NCBI GenBank assembly: GCA_029432815.1
Contig: JAROBA010000038.1
Span: 1-51,638, forward strand
Length of the DNA stretch: 51,638 nucleotides
Source: Pontiellaceae bacterium B1224
GTDB taxonomy: Bacteria; Verrucomicrobiota; Kiritimatiellia; Kiritimatiellales; Pontiellaceae
Direction: 5' to 3'
Positions 9,138-18,339 of the stretch are shown piece by piece. Each line of letters starts with the position of its first letter. Within the stretch, counting starts at the first letter, position 1. A program made the translations under genes and the position numbers. Under the pieces are notes generated by a model. It was not told where the DNA came from. It searched no databases and was given only the letters and a program-made list of their open reading frames with translations.

Positions 9138-10130
9138 ATGGCCTCAAATGGATCAAAAATCGGATGTTGGATTGCTATCGCCATATTGGCATTGATGCTT
9201 TTTGGCAGTTTTTTAACAAATATCGGGTTGACGGCTGCGTTGTTCAGCGGATCAGCTTCCAGCGTGGGAGATGCGTATGCGCAGGATCAATTCCCATCGT
9301 TCGATGAAGTCTGGTCCTACGGCGATCGAGACGGAAGTAAAGTGGTTCGTGTTGACCTGCAAGGGGTGATTATGCGCGGTCGGCAGGAGCGTCTGTTCGG
9401 CTCGGAACCGGATATGGTGGAATCCATTCTCTCCCAGATTCACGCCGCCACTTTCGACTACGAGGTGAAAGCCATTCTGCTCGAAGTGGACTCGCCGGGC
9501 GGGGGCGTTACGCCGAGCGATGAAATATATGCTGCGCTGGAACGGTTCAAGCGGGAAGATGAAGAACGAATCATTCTGGTGTTTGTTCGCGATCTCTGTG
9601 CATCGGGCGGTTATTACGCTTCGATGGCCGGCGATTACATCATGGCCGAACCCACGGCGATTGTCGGTTCAGTCGGTGTCATTATGCAGACCCTGAACAT
9701 GCAGGGGCTCGGTGAGAAGCTGGGCCTGAGCTCAGTGACGATTGCTTCCGGAGCGAATAAAGACATGCTCAATCCGTTTGAACCCGTGAATCCTCTGCAC
9801 ATTGAAATGCTGCAGGATCTGGTCGATTCCATGCAGGACCGCTTTGCCACGATTGTTACGGAATCCCGCGGGCTCGACAGCCGCGAGCTGCTCGATGGAC
9901 GGGTGTTCAATGTTTCCCAGGCATTGGAAAATAATCTGATCGATGGCGTCGGCTACTGGCCGGACGCAGTAGATAAGCTGGCCGACCTGCTGGATGATGA
10001 CGAAGTTTATATCGTGCGCTATGCACAGCCTCTCACCTTTTTTGAAAGTATGTTCGGTGCAAAAACTCCGAAAATTCCGGACTTCCAGGCCGTGGAAGCC
10101 CCACGCTTTTTATATCTTTGGAAACCCTAG
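9138..10130 (+). CDS. sppA: signal peptide peptidase SppA-like, S49 family
   Basis: This short-form S49 serine peptidase of 330 residues has an N-terminal membrane anchor (residues about 8-36). The catalytic core carries VDSPGGGVTPSDEI, the nucleophile motif CASGGYY (Ser near 156) and a Lys in GANKDMLNP (near 207), matching the Ser-Lys dyad of SppA. It is expected to cleave leftover signal peptides in the membrane. A near-copy of the palindrome repeat (one mismatch) lies at 9915-9929. The start follows a divergent spacer; no strong ribosome-binding site is visible. Confidence 0.88.
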   Translation: MASNGSKIGCWIAIAILALMLFGSFLTNIGLTAALFSGSASSVGDAYAQDQFPSFDEVWSYGDRDGSKVVRVDLQGVIMRGRQERLFGSEPDMVESILSQIHAATFDYEVKAILLEVDSPGGGVTPSDEIYAALERFKREDEERIILVFVRDLCASGGYYASMAGDYIMAEPTAIVGSVGVIMQTLNMQGLGEKLGLSSVTIASGANKDMLNPFEPVNPLHIEMLQDLVDSMQDRFATIVTESRGLDSRELLDGRVFNVSQALENNLIDGVGYWPDAVDKLADLLDDDEVYIVRYAQPLTFFESMFGAKTPKIPDFQAVEAPRFLYLWKP

Positions 10131-10148
10131 GCGCGGCGTTGCCGCTTG

Positions 10149-10212
10149 AATGTTGAATGGCGAACACGGAGCCGCAGCGTAGAAGTGCATTGCCTTCGGA
10201 ATTCGACATTCC
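10149..10212. repeat. intergenic hairpin element
   Basis: Eleven-base arms GAATGTTGAAT and ATTCGACATTC pair (one G-T) around a loop of about 40 nt. The style matches the other intergenic elements of the window. No T-run follows. Confidence 0.5.
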
Positions 10213-10254
10213 ATGGTGGAAATTCTGCGTTTAGTCATAATTAGGAATAGAATA

Positions 10255-10785
10255 ATGAAATATAAAATTTTACTCAGCTTGTCATCTATCGCCATCCTCA
10301 CCGGATGCGAAACCCTGCAGACCCCGCAGCAACGTCAGCAGGAAGCCGCTCGCCGGCAGGCCGCTCAGCGCCAGCAGGAGGAGCAGGTCTATCGCGTGAA
10401 AGGCCAGGTCGAATCAGTCGAAATGGAAAATGCCCGCCTGATGCAGGAGATTCAGGCGCTGCGGAATGAGGTGCGCAGCATGAATTCGCAGGTCTCGCAG
10501 CTGAACGCCAAAATGAACGCGCTCGATGCCAAGCAGCAGCGGGAAATGAGTAACCTTATTAAAGAGGTGGAATCGTTGCTTAAAAAGAGCGTGGCCAGTT
10601 CAAGCCGCTCTTCTTCCGGTTCCACCGCCAACCGCGGGCCGGGCCGGGAACATGTGGTTGAAACGGGACACACGCTGTCAGCAATTGCCCAGGCCTATGG
10701 CACCACGGTCAAGGCCATCAAATCCGCCAACAACCTGAAGTCGGATCAGATCTATGTCGGACAGAAGCTTTTCATTCCTGAATAG
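10255..10785 (+). CDS. LysM-domain lipoprotein
   Basis: This 176-residue precursor starts [18 protein letters not shown], a lipoprotein signal with lipobox LTGC. A Gln/Arg-rich coiled coil (residues about 20-100) and a Ser-rich linker follow. A C-terminal LysM domain ([19 protein letters not shown] to GQKLFIPE) should bind peptidoglycan. The ATG was chosen over an upstream in-frame ATG at 10213 because it has AGGA at 9 bp and gives an immediate signal peptide. The likely role is an envelope lipoprotein tethered to the cell wall; no catalytic domain is present. Confidence 0.85.
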   Translation: MKYKILLSLSSIAILTGCETLQTPQQRQQEAARRQAAQRQQEEQVYRVKGQVESVEMENARLMQEIQALRNEVRSMNSQVSQLNAKMNALDAKQQREMSNLIKEVESLLKKSVASSSRSSSGSTANRGPGREHVVETGHTLSAIAQAYGTTVKAIKSANNLKSDQIYVGQKLFIPE

Positions 10786-10794
10786 TGGGGATGA

Positions 10795-10868
10795 GAACCG
10801 CAGAATAACGAACAGGGAAGGTCGAATTTCGAAAGAAATGAACTTCTTCGTTCTGCGGTTCCCTGTTC
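10795..10868. repeat. interleaved inverted-repeat element (A-B-A'-B')
   Basis: Arm A is GAACCGCAGAA (10795-10805) and arm B is GAACAGGGA (10810-10818). Their reverse complements come in the same order, A' at 10851-10861 and B' at 10860-10868. The arms cannot nest; they form either two alternative hairpins or a pseudoknot. The element fills most of the spacer between convergent genes. Confidence 0.7.
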
Positions 10869-10881
10869 AGTCATCAATATT

Positions 10882-11838
10882 CTAGAGGGCCCATGCCAGG
10901 AGCAATGGAATTGTTACAACTGCCGCCAGATGGGTCACGAGCAGGGTTGAGGCAATAAAGTCGGAGTCGCCGCCGAAGCGTTCGCTGAATACCAGGCTGG
11001 TGACGGCGGCGGGCATCACGGCAATCACCGCGAGAATTCCACGCGCCATTTCTCCCATCGGAATCAGGTTCAGTAATAGAATAAACAGCACCGGCGTAAC
11101 AATCAGGCGCAATAGGGATAGCAGCCACACATGCCAGTCGAACGCCGCTTTGGCGTTGAGGGCGGCAATGCGACTGCCGGATACCACCATCGAAACCGCC
11201 ACCGTTGCTTTGCCTACCGTATCCGCCCCGAAATAGGTCAGGGCCAGCAGACGACGCGCGAGATCGGCAAAAAATCCAGACGCTGGAAGTTCCGGGCTCA
11301 CCAGATCCCGCACGCAAACCCAGCCGATTGAAAAGATCAGCGCAATCAGCGGCGGACCGAACATCATTTTTAGACCCTCGGTTAGATTGCTGGAGCGGTT
11401 GAACAGAAAAACGCCCAGCGTCCAGACCGTCAGCTCAAAGCCCATCGAGGCAAAAACCAGCAGGGCCACGCCTTCATTGCCCCACAGCAGCATCACAAGG
11501 GGGAGTGGCAGAAACAGATAGTTGTTAATCGTGTTCTGGAAAAGAAAGGCGCTGGCGCGCTGTTGGTCGACCCCTTTGATAAAGCGCAGCGAGATCAGCC
11601 CGAGAATCAGCCCGGTCCCGGCAATCGCCATCGCCATCACCGGCATAATCCAGTTCGACGCCAGCTCCTGGGCATTCAGCTTTGTGACCGAAGAAAAAAT
11701 CAGGCAGGGATAGATGATCGAAATCAGCACACGCACCATTTCGCTCGTCCCTACGGCGCTTACCACCCCGCGTTTCCGGGCCGCATAGCCGATGGTCATC
11801 AGCACTAAAATAAATAAAACCTGTAAAACGTAATTCAT
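10882..11838 (-). CDS. AEC-family (auxin efflux carrier-like) permease
   Basis: This is a 318-residue, very hydrophobic protein with about ten membrane segments and AEC-type features (an N-terminal FILVLMTIGYAARKRG and a C-terminal VIAVMPAAVTSLVFSERFGGD). Bacterial members export or import small carboxylates or auxin-like compounds; the substrate cannot be read from sequence. The ATG with AAGGAAC just upstream was chosen over a longer frame whose N-terminal extension is not hydrophobic in the expected way and crosses palindrome repeats. Confidence 0.88.
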   Translation of the reverse strand: MNYVLQVLFILVLMTIGYAARKRGVVSAVGTSEMVRVLISIIYPCLIFSSVTKLNAQELASNWIMPVMAMAIAGTGLILGLISLRFIKGVDQQRASAFLFQNTINNYLFLPLPLVMLLWGNEGVALLVFASMGFELTVWTLGVFLFNRSSNLTEGLKMMFGPPLIALIFSIGWVCVRDLVSPELPASGFFADLARRLLALTYFGADTVGKATVAVSMVVSGSRIAALNAKAAFDWHVWLLSLLRLIVTPVLFILLLNLIPMGEMARGILAVIAVMPAAVTSLVFSERFGGDSDFIASTLLVTHLAAVVTIPLLLAWAL

Positions 11839-11916
11839 GAGTTCCTTTCCAAAGATGGGAAATAGGAAATAGCGGATAGAGCCGATTTGGAAAGTTCCAA
11901 CTGAAACTTTTACGAG

Positions 11917-11954
11917 TTCCAGCCCTTGGAAAATGCACTTTTCAATCCTTGGAA
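11917..11954. repeat. two adjacent TTCCA-N5-TGGAA palindromes
   Basis: An exact copy (TTCCAGCCCTTGGAA, 11917-11931) and a one-mismatch copy (11940-11954) lie 8 bp apart in the divergent spacer between the AEC permease and rpsA. They end 17 bp before the likely rpsA -35 element. Confidence 0.7.
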
Positions 11955-11970
11955 AAAGACAAATTACCGC

Positions 11971-11998
11971 TTGCAAGACAGATAGATACGTCTATTAT
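11971..11998 (+). promoter_or_regulatory. likely sigma-70 promoter of rpsA
   Basis: TTGCAA and TATTAT are separated by 16 bp. They would give a leader of about 108 nt before the rpsA ATG. The leader contains short GC-rich stems, including a GGGA/TCCC stem just before the start codon and no clear Shine-Dalgarno, compatible with S1 autocontrol (inference). Confidence 0.45.
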
Positions 11999-12112
11999 GG
12001 CGCGCTTGTTCACGGGAGAGGTGTGTTCCGGCCGAGCGGCTGGCACTTTTTTTGTGAATGGAATATTAACTTAACACAAAGGTCAGGGAGCGCGTGTTCC
12101 CGCTTTAATAGT

Positions 12113-13843
12113 ATGGAATCAACAACCAACACAGACATGGATGCGGATTACGCAGCTATGGACGCAATATACGACGATACCCTTAAGAACTTTACCGAAG
12201 GCTCTATCGTTCCAGGTACCATTCTCAGTGTCATCGACGGCGACGTCCTGATTGACATTGGCTACAAATCAGAAGGTATCATCTCCGCCCAGGAATTCAA
12301 AGATCTCGCAGAAGATCCGGTCGGGCAGGAAACTGAAGTATTCCTCGAACAGCTCGAGGACAAAGACGGCATGATCGTCATCTCCAAACGCCGTGCTGAA
12401 CAGCAGCGTGCATGGGACTACGTAGTTAACGAATGCGAAGAAGGCAGCCTCGTAACAGGTACCATCAAAAATATCGTCAAAGGCGGCTTCATTGTCGACG
12501 TTGGCGTTGATGCTTTCCTTCCGGGCTCGCAGCTTGACGTTACTCCGGTTCGCAATCCCGAAGAGCACATGGGCAAGACCTATGAGTTCCGTATCCTCAA
12601 GATTAACCTTGAACGTAAAAACATCGTTGTTTCCCGTCGTGAACTCATCGAAGAGTCCCGTCGCGAATCCCGCCGTAAGATCCTGGCTGAAATCCAGACC
12701 GGCGAACTCCGTCCGGGTGTGGTCAAGAATATCACCGACTTCGGTGCATTCGTTGATCTCGATGGTATTGATGGTCTCCTCCATGTCACCGACATGACTT
12801 GGGGCCGCATCAACCATCCGTCTGAAATCCTCAAGGTGGGCGACGAGCTCAACGTGATGATTCTCGAAATCGATCTTGAAAAAGAACGTATCTCCCTCGG
12901 CCTCAAGCAGACCATGGATAATCCATGGGAAGAAATTGAAGCACGCTATCCGATCGGCGGCCGTGTACACGGTAAAGTCGTCAACCTCGCTCCGTATGGT
13001 GCGTTTGTTGAACTCGAAGAGGGTGTTGAAGGTCTGGTTCACGTTTCTGAAATGTCCTGGACTAAGCGCATCCAGCGCGCTGCTGACGTTCTGAATGTGG
13101 GCGACGAAGTGGACGCAGTTGTTCTGGCTGTTTCGACCGACGATAAGAAAATCTCGCTCGGCATGCGTCAGACCGAAGAAAACCCATGGGAAGTTGTTGC
13201 GGGTAAATATCCGATCGGCTCGCTCGTACAGGGTAAAGTTCGCAACTTCACTTCCTACGGCGCATTCGTTGAGCTCGAAGAAGGTGTTGACGGTATGATC
13301 CACGTGTCCGACATGTCCTGGACCCGTAAAGTCAACCATCCTTCCGAAGTCCTCAAGAAGGGCGAAGAAGTGCAGACGGTTGTTTTGGAAATCGATTCCA
13401 ACAACCAGCGCATCAGCCTCGGCCTCAAGCAGGCTCAGGACGATCCCTGGGCCGGTATTGTTGACCGCTACCCGATTGGCGCGAAAGTCAGCGGAATCGT
13501 TACCAAGATCTCTTCCTTCGGTGCATTTGTTGAAATCGAAGAAGGCATCGACGGTCTGGTTCACATCAGCCAGATTTCCGACGACCACATCGAGCGTGTT
13601 AAAGACGTGATGAACGTTGGCGACACCATCGAAGCCCGCGTTGTTAAGGTGGATCCGGTTGAACACCGTATCGGTCTGAGCGTCAAGGCTGCCAAGGTGG
13701 ATGACGATGAATTCGAAGTTCGCGAAGACATGCTCGAAGGCCTTCAGGCCGGTGCTGAGCTTGTTGACCTCGGATCCGCGTTTGATAGCGCCTTCGGCGA
13801 TCAGCTCGAAGAGTGGCATCCCGGCGACAAGAAAAACGACTAA
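12113..13843 (+). CDS. rpsA: 30S ribosomal protein S1
   Basis: This 576-residue acidic protein has six S1 RNA-binding repeats of about 87 residues, each with a GAFVxLxxGxxGLxHVSxMSW-like core in repeats 3-6 and more diverged repeats 1-2. That is the usual layout of full-length S1. It binds mRNA on the small ribosomal subunit. The longest open frame starts further upstream, but the ATG at 12113 gives the normal N-terminus. Codon use is strongly biased, as expected for a highly expressed gene. It is followed by a strong terminator. Confidence 0.95.
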   Translation: MESTTNTDMDADYAAMDAIYDDTLKNFTEGSIVPGTILSVIDGDVLIDIGYKSEGIISAQEFKDLAEDPVGQETEVFLEQLEDKDGMIVISKRRAEQQRAWDYVVNECEEGSLVTGTIKNIVKGGFIVDVGVDAFLPGSQLDVTPVRNPEEHMGKTYEFRILKINLERKNIVVSRRELIEESRRESRRKILAEIQTGELRPGVVKNITDFGAFVDLDGIDGLLHVTDMTWGRINHPSEILKVGDELNVMILEIDLEKERISLGLKQTMDNPWEEIEARYPIGGRVHGKVVNLAPYGAFVELEEGVEGLVHVSEMSWTKRIQRAADVLNVGDEVDAVVLAVSTDDKKISLGMRQTEENPWEVVAGKYPIGSLVQGKVRNFTSYGAFVELEEGVDGMIHVSDMSWTRKVNHPSEVLKKGEEVQTVVLEIDSNNQRISLGLKQAQDDPWAGIVDRYPIGAKVSGIVTKISSFGAFVEIEEGIDGLVHISQISDDHIERVKDVMNVGDTIEARVVKVDPVEHRIGLSVKAAKVDDDEFEVREDMLEGLQAGAELVDLGSAFDSAFGDQLEEWHPGDKKND

Positions 13844-13867
13844 GCGTCGATTTTCCTAAGCTGAAAG

Positions 13868-13894
13868 CCTGCCCGGATTCGGGCAGGTTTTTTT
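13868..13894 (+). terminator. rho-independent terminator of rpsA
   Basis: An 8-bp stem CCTGCCCG/CGGGCAGG with a GATT loop is followed by seven Ts. Confidence 0.92.
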
Positions 13895-13969
13895 GTGACT
13901 TTTTCTCGGCTTTATGGCTAAATGCGCGCTTTCTTTTCCTGCACGGAAAATAGCTATTTGGATAAACAT

Positions 13970-15175
13970 ATGAATATTGAAGAACAACTCGATTTCCTGT
14001 CGGCGCGTGCCGTTGATTTTATCAACCGCGACGACCTGAAGAAAAAACTGGAAAAGGCGGCCGCAAAAGGATGTGGACTACGCATTAAGTATGGTGCCGA
14101 TCCCTCCGCACCGGACATGCATCTCGGCCACGTGGTCGGGCTCAATAAACTGCGCGAATTTCAGGATGCCGGCCATACGGTCGTATTTATTATCGGCGAC
14201 TTTACCGGCATGATCGGCGATCCCTCCGGAAAATCGGTCACCCGTCCCGCTCTATCGAAGGAGCAGGTAGCCAAAAATGCCGAGAGCTATAAAGACCAGG
14301 TCTTCAAAATTCTCGACCCGGAAAAAACGGAAGTACGCTTTAATTCCGAGTGGTTGGGCGAAATGAAATTTGAAGACGTTATTCGTCTGACCGCACACGT
14401 CACGGTTGCACAGATGCTAGCACGCGATGATTTTTCGAAGCGCTATGCGGAGAATCGCCCGATCTCGCTGGTGGAATTTCTTTACCCACTTGTTCAGGCC
14501 TATGATTCGGTGATGATCGAAGCGGATCTTGAGCTGGGCGGAACGGATCAACTGTTCAATCTGTTGCTCGGTCGCGAGCTTCAGAAAGTGATGGGGCAGC
14601 CGCAGCAGTGCGTGATGACGCTTCCTTTGATTGAAGGTCTCGATGGCGTTCAGAAAATGTCGAAGTCGCTTAACAACTATGTCGGTGTGGATGAAGCCCC
14701 GCGCGATATGTATGGCAAGCTGATGAGTGTGCCGGACGACCTGATGTGGAAATATTTTGAATACATACTCTGCTGGCCGTCCGACAAAGTGGCTGATACC
14801 AAAGCCAAAGTCGAAAGCGGCGAGCTGCACCCGCGAGTCGTCAAGGACATGCTCGGTCAGGCGGTGGTCACCCGGTTCGTGGGTGAAGCCGAAGCTAAGC
14901 ATGCTTCAGAAGAGTTTACGCGTGTATTCGCGCAGAAGGCTCTGCCCGATGATATACCGGAAGTCAGCGTGCCTGCTGAAGAGATCGGCCTGCTGAGTCT
15001 GATGGTTCAGGCCGGGCTGTGTAAGAGCAACGGTGAAGCCCGACGGCTTGTGAAACAGGGTGCTGTAAAAATTAATGACGAGAAAGTGAGTGATGAGCGT
15101 GCTCAGATCACGCCGGAAGATGGAATGATCATCCGTTCCGGCAAGCGCGGCTTCGCACAAATTAAAATTGGATAA
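13970..15175 (+). CDS. tyrS: tyrosyl-tRNA synthetase
   Basis: This class I aminoacyl-tRNA synthetase of 401 residues has the HIGH-type motif HLGH (51-54), KMSKS near 230 and a C-terminal S4 RNA-binding domain (about 335-400, LVKQGAVKINDEKV). The layout matches the TyrZ-like bacterial TyrRS. It charges tRNA-Tyr in the cytoplasm. The ATG at 13970 gives the normal N-terminus; a longer frame exists upstream. No T-box leader is visible. Confidence 0.95.
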   Translation: MNIEEQLDFLSARAVDFINRDDLKKKLEKAAAKGCGLRIKYGADPSAPDMHLGHVVGLNKLREFQDAGHTVVFIIGDFTGMIGDPSGKSVTRPALSKEQVAKNAESYKDQVFKILDPEKTEVRFNSEWLGEMKFEDVIRLTAHVTVAQMLARDDFSKRYAENRPISLVEFLYPLVQAYDSVMIEADLELGGTDQLFNLLLGRELQKVMGQPQQCVMTLPLIEGLDGVQKMSKSLNNYVGVDEAPRDMYGKLMSVPDDLMWKYFEYILCWPSDKVADTKAKVESGELHPRVVKDMLGQAVVTRFVGEAEAKHASEEFTRVFAQKALPDDIPEVSVPAEEIGLLSLMVQAGLCKSNGEARRLVKQGAVKINDEKVSDERAQITPEDGMIIRSGKRGFAQIKIG

Positions 15176-15176
15176 A

Positions 15177-15240
15177 GGCGTGGTGAGTGATGGTTGAGCC
15201 GTGAATTAATAATCACGCCTCACGTTTCACGTCTCACGCA
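15177..15240. repeat. degenerate interleaved inverted-repeat element
   Basis: Imperfect arms occur in the order A (GGCGTGGTGAGTGAT), B (TTGAGCCGTGAA), A' (ATCACGCCTCACG), B' (TTCACGTCTCAC) between tyrS and yebC. The arm order is the same as in the elements at 10795, 41407 and 47795, but pairing is weaker. Confidence 0.4.
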
Positions 15241-15261
15241 AGCAACACGGAGAATTGGACA

Positions 15262-16020
15262 ATGGCCGGACATAGTAAATGGGCAAACATTAAGCACAGA
15301 AAAGGGAAAGCCGACGCTGCACGCGGCAAGGTTTTCAGTAAACTTGCCAAGGAAATCATGGTGGCGGCATCCGCAGGCGGTGGGAACGTGGACGATAATA
15401 TTTCGCTACGCGCACTGGTGCAGAAAGCCAAAGGGGTCTCCATGCCCAAGGATAACATCGACCGCGCCATCCAGAAAGGTACCGGCGAACTCGAAGGCGG
15501 CAAGCTCGAAGAGTGCTCCTACGAGGGCTACGCCGCCGGCGGCATTGCCGTGGTGGTGAAGGTGCTGACGGACAATACGAACCGCTCAATCGCCGAAGTG
15601 CGCCACGCGTTCACAAAAGCCAACGCCAGCATGGCCGACCAGGGCGCGGTCAGCCGCATGTTCCAGCGCAAGGGGCAGATCTATATCGACAAGGACCAGA
15701 CCGATGAGCTGACCCTGATGGATCTCGCGCTCGAAGCCGGCGCCGAAGATTTGAAGACCGAAGGCGACCAGTTTGAAGTCATTACAGATCCCAACGATTT
15801 TGACACGGTGTCCGATGTCATCACCAAAGCCGGCATCGACATGGCCGAGTCTGAAATTACCCTGATTCCGGATCTGGTGGTGGAAGTCACCGATATCAGC
15901 CAGGCCAAATCTATCATGGCGTTTGTCGAAAAACTCGAAGAGCTTGACGACGTTCAGGATGTCTACACGAACTTCGACATTTCCGATGAGATCGCCGCCC
16001 AGCTCGAAGAAGAAGACTAG
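15262..16020 (+). CDS. yebC: YebC/PmpR (TACO1) family protein
   Basis: This 252-residue member has the hallmark N-terminus MAGHSKWANIKHRKGKAD. Family members act as transcriptional regulators or, for TACO1-type proteins, help translate polyproline stretches. In many bacteria yebC lies directly upstream of ruvC; here ruvC is 23 kb away. The last 160 bp of this gene reappear at 36475-36633, suggesting that the 3' end was supplied by an inserted block. A terminator follows at once. Confidence 0.95.
   Translation: MAGHSKWANIKHRKGKADAARGKVFSKLAKEIMVAASAGGGNVDDNISLRALVQKAKGVSMPKDNIDRAIQKGTGELEGGKLEECSYEGYAAGGIAVVVKVLTDNTNRSIAEVRHAFTKANASMADQGAVSRMFQRKGQIYIDKDQTDELTLMDLALEAGAEDLKTEGDQFEVITDPNDFDTVSDVITKAGIDMAESEITLIPDLVVEVTDISQAKSIMAFVEKLEELDDVQDVYTNFDISDEIAAQLEEED
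15859..15890. repeat. left 32-bp direct repeat inside yebC
   Basis: These 32 bases (ACCCTGATTCCG to GAAGTCAC) are identical to 36475-36506. Similarity of about 91% continues from both copies to the end of the yebC frame. They are candidate boundaries of a 20.6-kb insertion. Confidence 0.7.
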
Positions 16021-16047
16021 TTAGCTGTTGCTCAACCAAATTAAGGG

Positions 16048-16079
16048 ATCCCGCCCGTTTAGAAGGCGGGATTTTTTTT
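16048..16079 (+). terminator. rho-independent terminator after yebC
   Basis: The stem ATCCCGCC/GGCGGGAT is followed by a T-run. It differs from the terminator that follows the displaced yebC 3' end at 36657. Confidence 0.9.
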
Positions 16080-16253
16080 ATGCCTAGAATGCTAAGGAGT
16101 TTATGAAAACAATCTTACTTGCGCAAAAAAATATAAAATAGTTGTCCCTGACAATGAATGCTCCTATCCTTTTACCGTACTTGGCGGGTGACGTTCCGGT
16201 GTCGGTGTGCACATCAGTTCTTCCTGCTAATTGAAGGATCAGGGAGGTTCAAT

Positions 16254-16432
16254 ATGAAAAAGCCAGTGTTGTGGTGTCTTTTCTTTTTCTGCGATTTCAG
16301 CGCTGGGAACTAATTCGCTCAGTCAAATCTCATTGCCTATTGATCCCGCCACCCTGAAAAAACGGTATTTACTGCGGGAATCGCTTGATTACGTATTCCC
16401 CGACTCAGGCGGGATATGAAATGGTCTTCTCT
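16254..16432 (+). pseudogene. decayed secreted-protein gene, family uncertain
   Basis: A good ribosome-binding site (AGGGAGG) precedes ATGAAAAAG and a signal-peptide-like start (MKKPVLWCLFFFC). The frame stops after 19 codons and continues in another frame (LGTNSLSQISLPIDPATLKKR). It is placed ahead of RND-pump remnants, so an outer-membrane or periplasmic efflux component is possible. This is a guess. Confidence 0.3.
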
Positions 16433-16552
16433 CCCCGGCATCATCGCCTGAGATAGTTGCATACCTGCTACCCATTGTGGCCAAACAGAATGCAGCTTTG
16501 CAACTTTCATGAATTAAATGAGATCAGTACTAAACCCCTATCCAGATTGTGT

Positions 16553-16640
16553 TTAGACATCCTCCACTGTGCGTTGCTGGCCGCCGATACGATCAGAAAA
16601 GCCATCGAAGCGTACGTTGAAAAACCTCCGAAGATTCCGT
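16553..16640 (+). pseudogene. fragment resembling an iron-sulfur scaffold (NifU/IscU-like) C-terminus
   Basis: The stretch reading LHCALLAADTIRKAIEAY resembles the last helix of NifU-like scaffold proteins (the Cys plus LAxxAIxxAIxDY pattern). No upstream part of the gene is recognisable. Tentative. Confidence 0.3.
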
Positions 16641-16715
16641 TTCGACAGAAGCACAAACCCTTCAGTCAGCATGGCAACGACAGGCATCCGCCTGAATCCC
16701 ATGGAGGGATGCATG

Positions 16716-17130
16716 TCTGAAGAAAATAACACCCTCGGCATGCAGATGCTGAACATCGAACTCCAGAAAGTTTCGCTCGGGGCCTTGATTCTTGCACTGG
16801 GCATGCTGGTGGATAATGCCATTGTGGTGCTGATGGAATCCTGATCCGGGTTGAACGGGGCGGAAGCCGCGAGGACGCCGCAACCGAAGTGGTCCATGAG
16901 ACCCAGTGACCCCTGCTGGGGGCCACACTGATCGCAATTCCGGCCTTCACCGCCATTGGATTCGCGCCGGGCAACGTCGACGAATTCTACCGATCGCTTT
17001 ATCATGTCATGGCCTTGTCGCGGTCAATCAGCTGGGGACTTGCAGTTACAGCGACGCCGCTCTTGTGTGTCTGGTTTCTCAAGATTCCTGAAGTCCAAGG
17101 AAAGGACCCTTGCGACAAGCGCAGGTTCCG
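16716..17130 (+). pseudogene. remnant of an RND-family efflux pump gene
   Basis: Two stretches match conserved parts of AcrB/MexB-like pumps. One is LQKVSLGALILALGMLVDNA (transmembrane segment with the conserved Asp region). The other reads ATLIAIPAFTAIGFAPGNV followed by ISWGLAVTATPLLCVWFL. A TGA and frame changes separate them, and more than 700 residues of a normal pump are missing. The rest of 16080-17220 holds nothing else I can identify. Confidence 0.65.
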
Positions 17131-17220
17131 CACGTGCCGGAAAATACTGCACACCACCATCGGTCATCGGGCAATTGATCATCGGGATGCAAATGATGCT
17201 CGACGGTGTTGCGCACTGGT

Positions 17221-18339
17221 TCATGGACCTGCCAAAATGGAGGCATGCGAATGCCTGTATGTTTTGGAATGATCCAGCAATACCCGATCCATCTGTTCCG
17301 CCATGATCTGCATCAGCGGGGTTTCATAGCACTGCCAAACGGACTGGTTTGATGTTCCAATGCTTGGAAGTTTTTCCTGAAGCCAGGGACCGAGCAGTCT
17401 GCCGGATGCGGCATAACAACCGGAGAATACGATCCGATCATAACCATCCATTGCGGCGAGTGCCATTCCGGTGCGCAGCAGGATGCGATATTCCAGCACC
17501 TGCTTAGCCAGCAACAGGTCAGCGTCATCGGAGAGAAGAACCTCCTCAATGGTTACGGGCCGTCCGGCGAGGGCCCGCATGCCGCTCTGCTCGGCCAGCA
17601 GCCGGTTAAGCTGTTCAGGGCCCCATTGTTCTTTACGGGCAAGTGTCAGCAATACCCCGGAATCAATTTCGCCGCACGAGGTCTGCCCCGGCAGTCCTTC
17701 CAGCGGGGTGGCCCCGCCGCTGACCATAACCGGCCGCCCCCCTTTCACGGCGGCAATCTCCGGATGTGGTTCAAGACAGATCGATACGATTCTCGCAGAA
17801 AGGCCCGCCTGCTTTTCCAATGACCGCTCAGCGGCCCGGCCGGCGGCTTCATGAAATAGACCATGATAGCCGAAGCGGCGAATCCCGGAGTCCGTAAACG
17901 CATCGGTATTGATGGCGTACAGATATTCACAGGCGGGCAGTTTGGTGAAAAAGGCTGTTTCAAAAAAGAGGACCACCGGCCGGCCGGGTAAATGCCAGAA
18001 GCAGCTTTCAATCAGTTCCAAAACCAGTGGCAGATGCATCGGGGCGAGCGGCACCTGCGCCTTCAGATTTTCAATCACGGCGGGCGTGGCCACCGCGTGC
18101 GACGGGAAACTGATTCCGCCCGCCACCACGTGCAGCGCCACCGACTCGACCAGCAGACGGGAGGCCGAGACATAGTCCCCGTTCTCGCCCCGCGATAGAA
18201 TCTGATCCAGCGCGCTTCCCATGCTCAGGTCCGTGCGAATCCCTTCCATGCGGCCCTCGAACGCGGGCGTCTCTTTTCCTGCCGGAAAGAAACCATAGGC
18301 CAGGATATTGGGTTCCAGTTTAAGTACCAAGCGGTTCAT
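17221..18339 (-). CDS. acetate kinase paralogue lacking catalytic residues (probable pseudoenzyme)
   Basis: This 372-residue protein is collinear with acetate kinase: RRFGYHGLFHEAA, SGGATPLEGLPG and CGEIDSG align with RKYGFHGTSHQF, GFSPLQGL and CGDIDPA of the neighbouring AckA. The active-site positions are changed. The N-terminal NCGSSSLK is replaced by LKLEPNILA. The Arg of HRVVHGG is lost (LHVVAGG). FDTAYH becomes FETAFF, and the Arg of STRCGDID becomes Ser (QTSCGEID). The frame is intact over the whole length, so it is probably expressed but not an acetate kinase. Its start overlaps the end of ackA by 20 bp behind its own AAGGAG, so the two are co-translated. A regulatory or heterodimer role is plausible (inference). 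A palindrome copy lies at 17355-17369. Confidence 0.82.
   Translation of the reverse strand: MNRLVLKLEPNILAYGFFPAGKETPAFEGRMEGIRTDLSMGSALDQILSRGENGDYVSASRLLVESVALHVVAGGISFPSHAVATPAVIENLKAQVPLAPMHLPLVLELIESCFWHLPGRPVVLFFETAFFTKLPACEYLYAINTDAFTDSGIRRFGYHGLFHEAAGRAAERSLEKQAGLSARIVSICLEPHPEIAAVKGGRPVMVSGGATPLEGLPGQTSCGEIDSGVLLTLARKEQWGPEQLNRLLAEQSGMRALAGRPVTIEEVLLSDDADLLLAKQVLEYRILLRTGMALAAMDGYDRIVFSGCYAASGRLLGPWLQEKLPSIGTSNQSVWQCYETPLMQIMAEQMDRVLLDHSKTYRHSHASILAGP

Noticed and set aside
12269-13819. 516-codon open frame antisense to rpsA
   Set aside because: It mirrors the repeat structure and strong codon bias of rpsA; the translation has no family resemblance and no ribosome-binding site.
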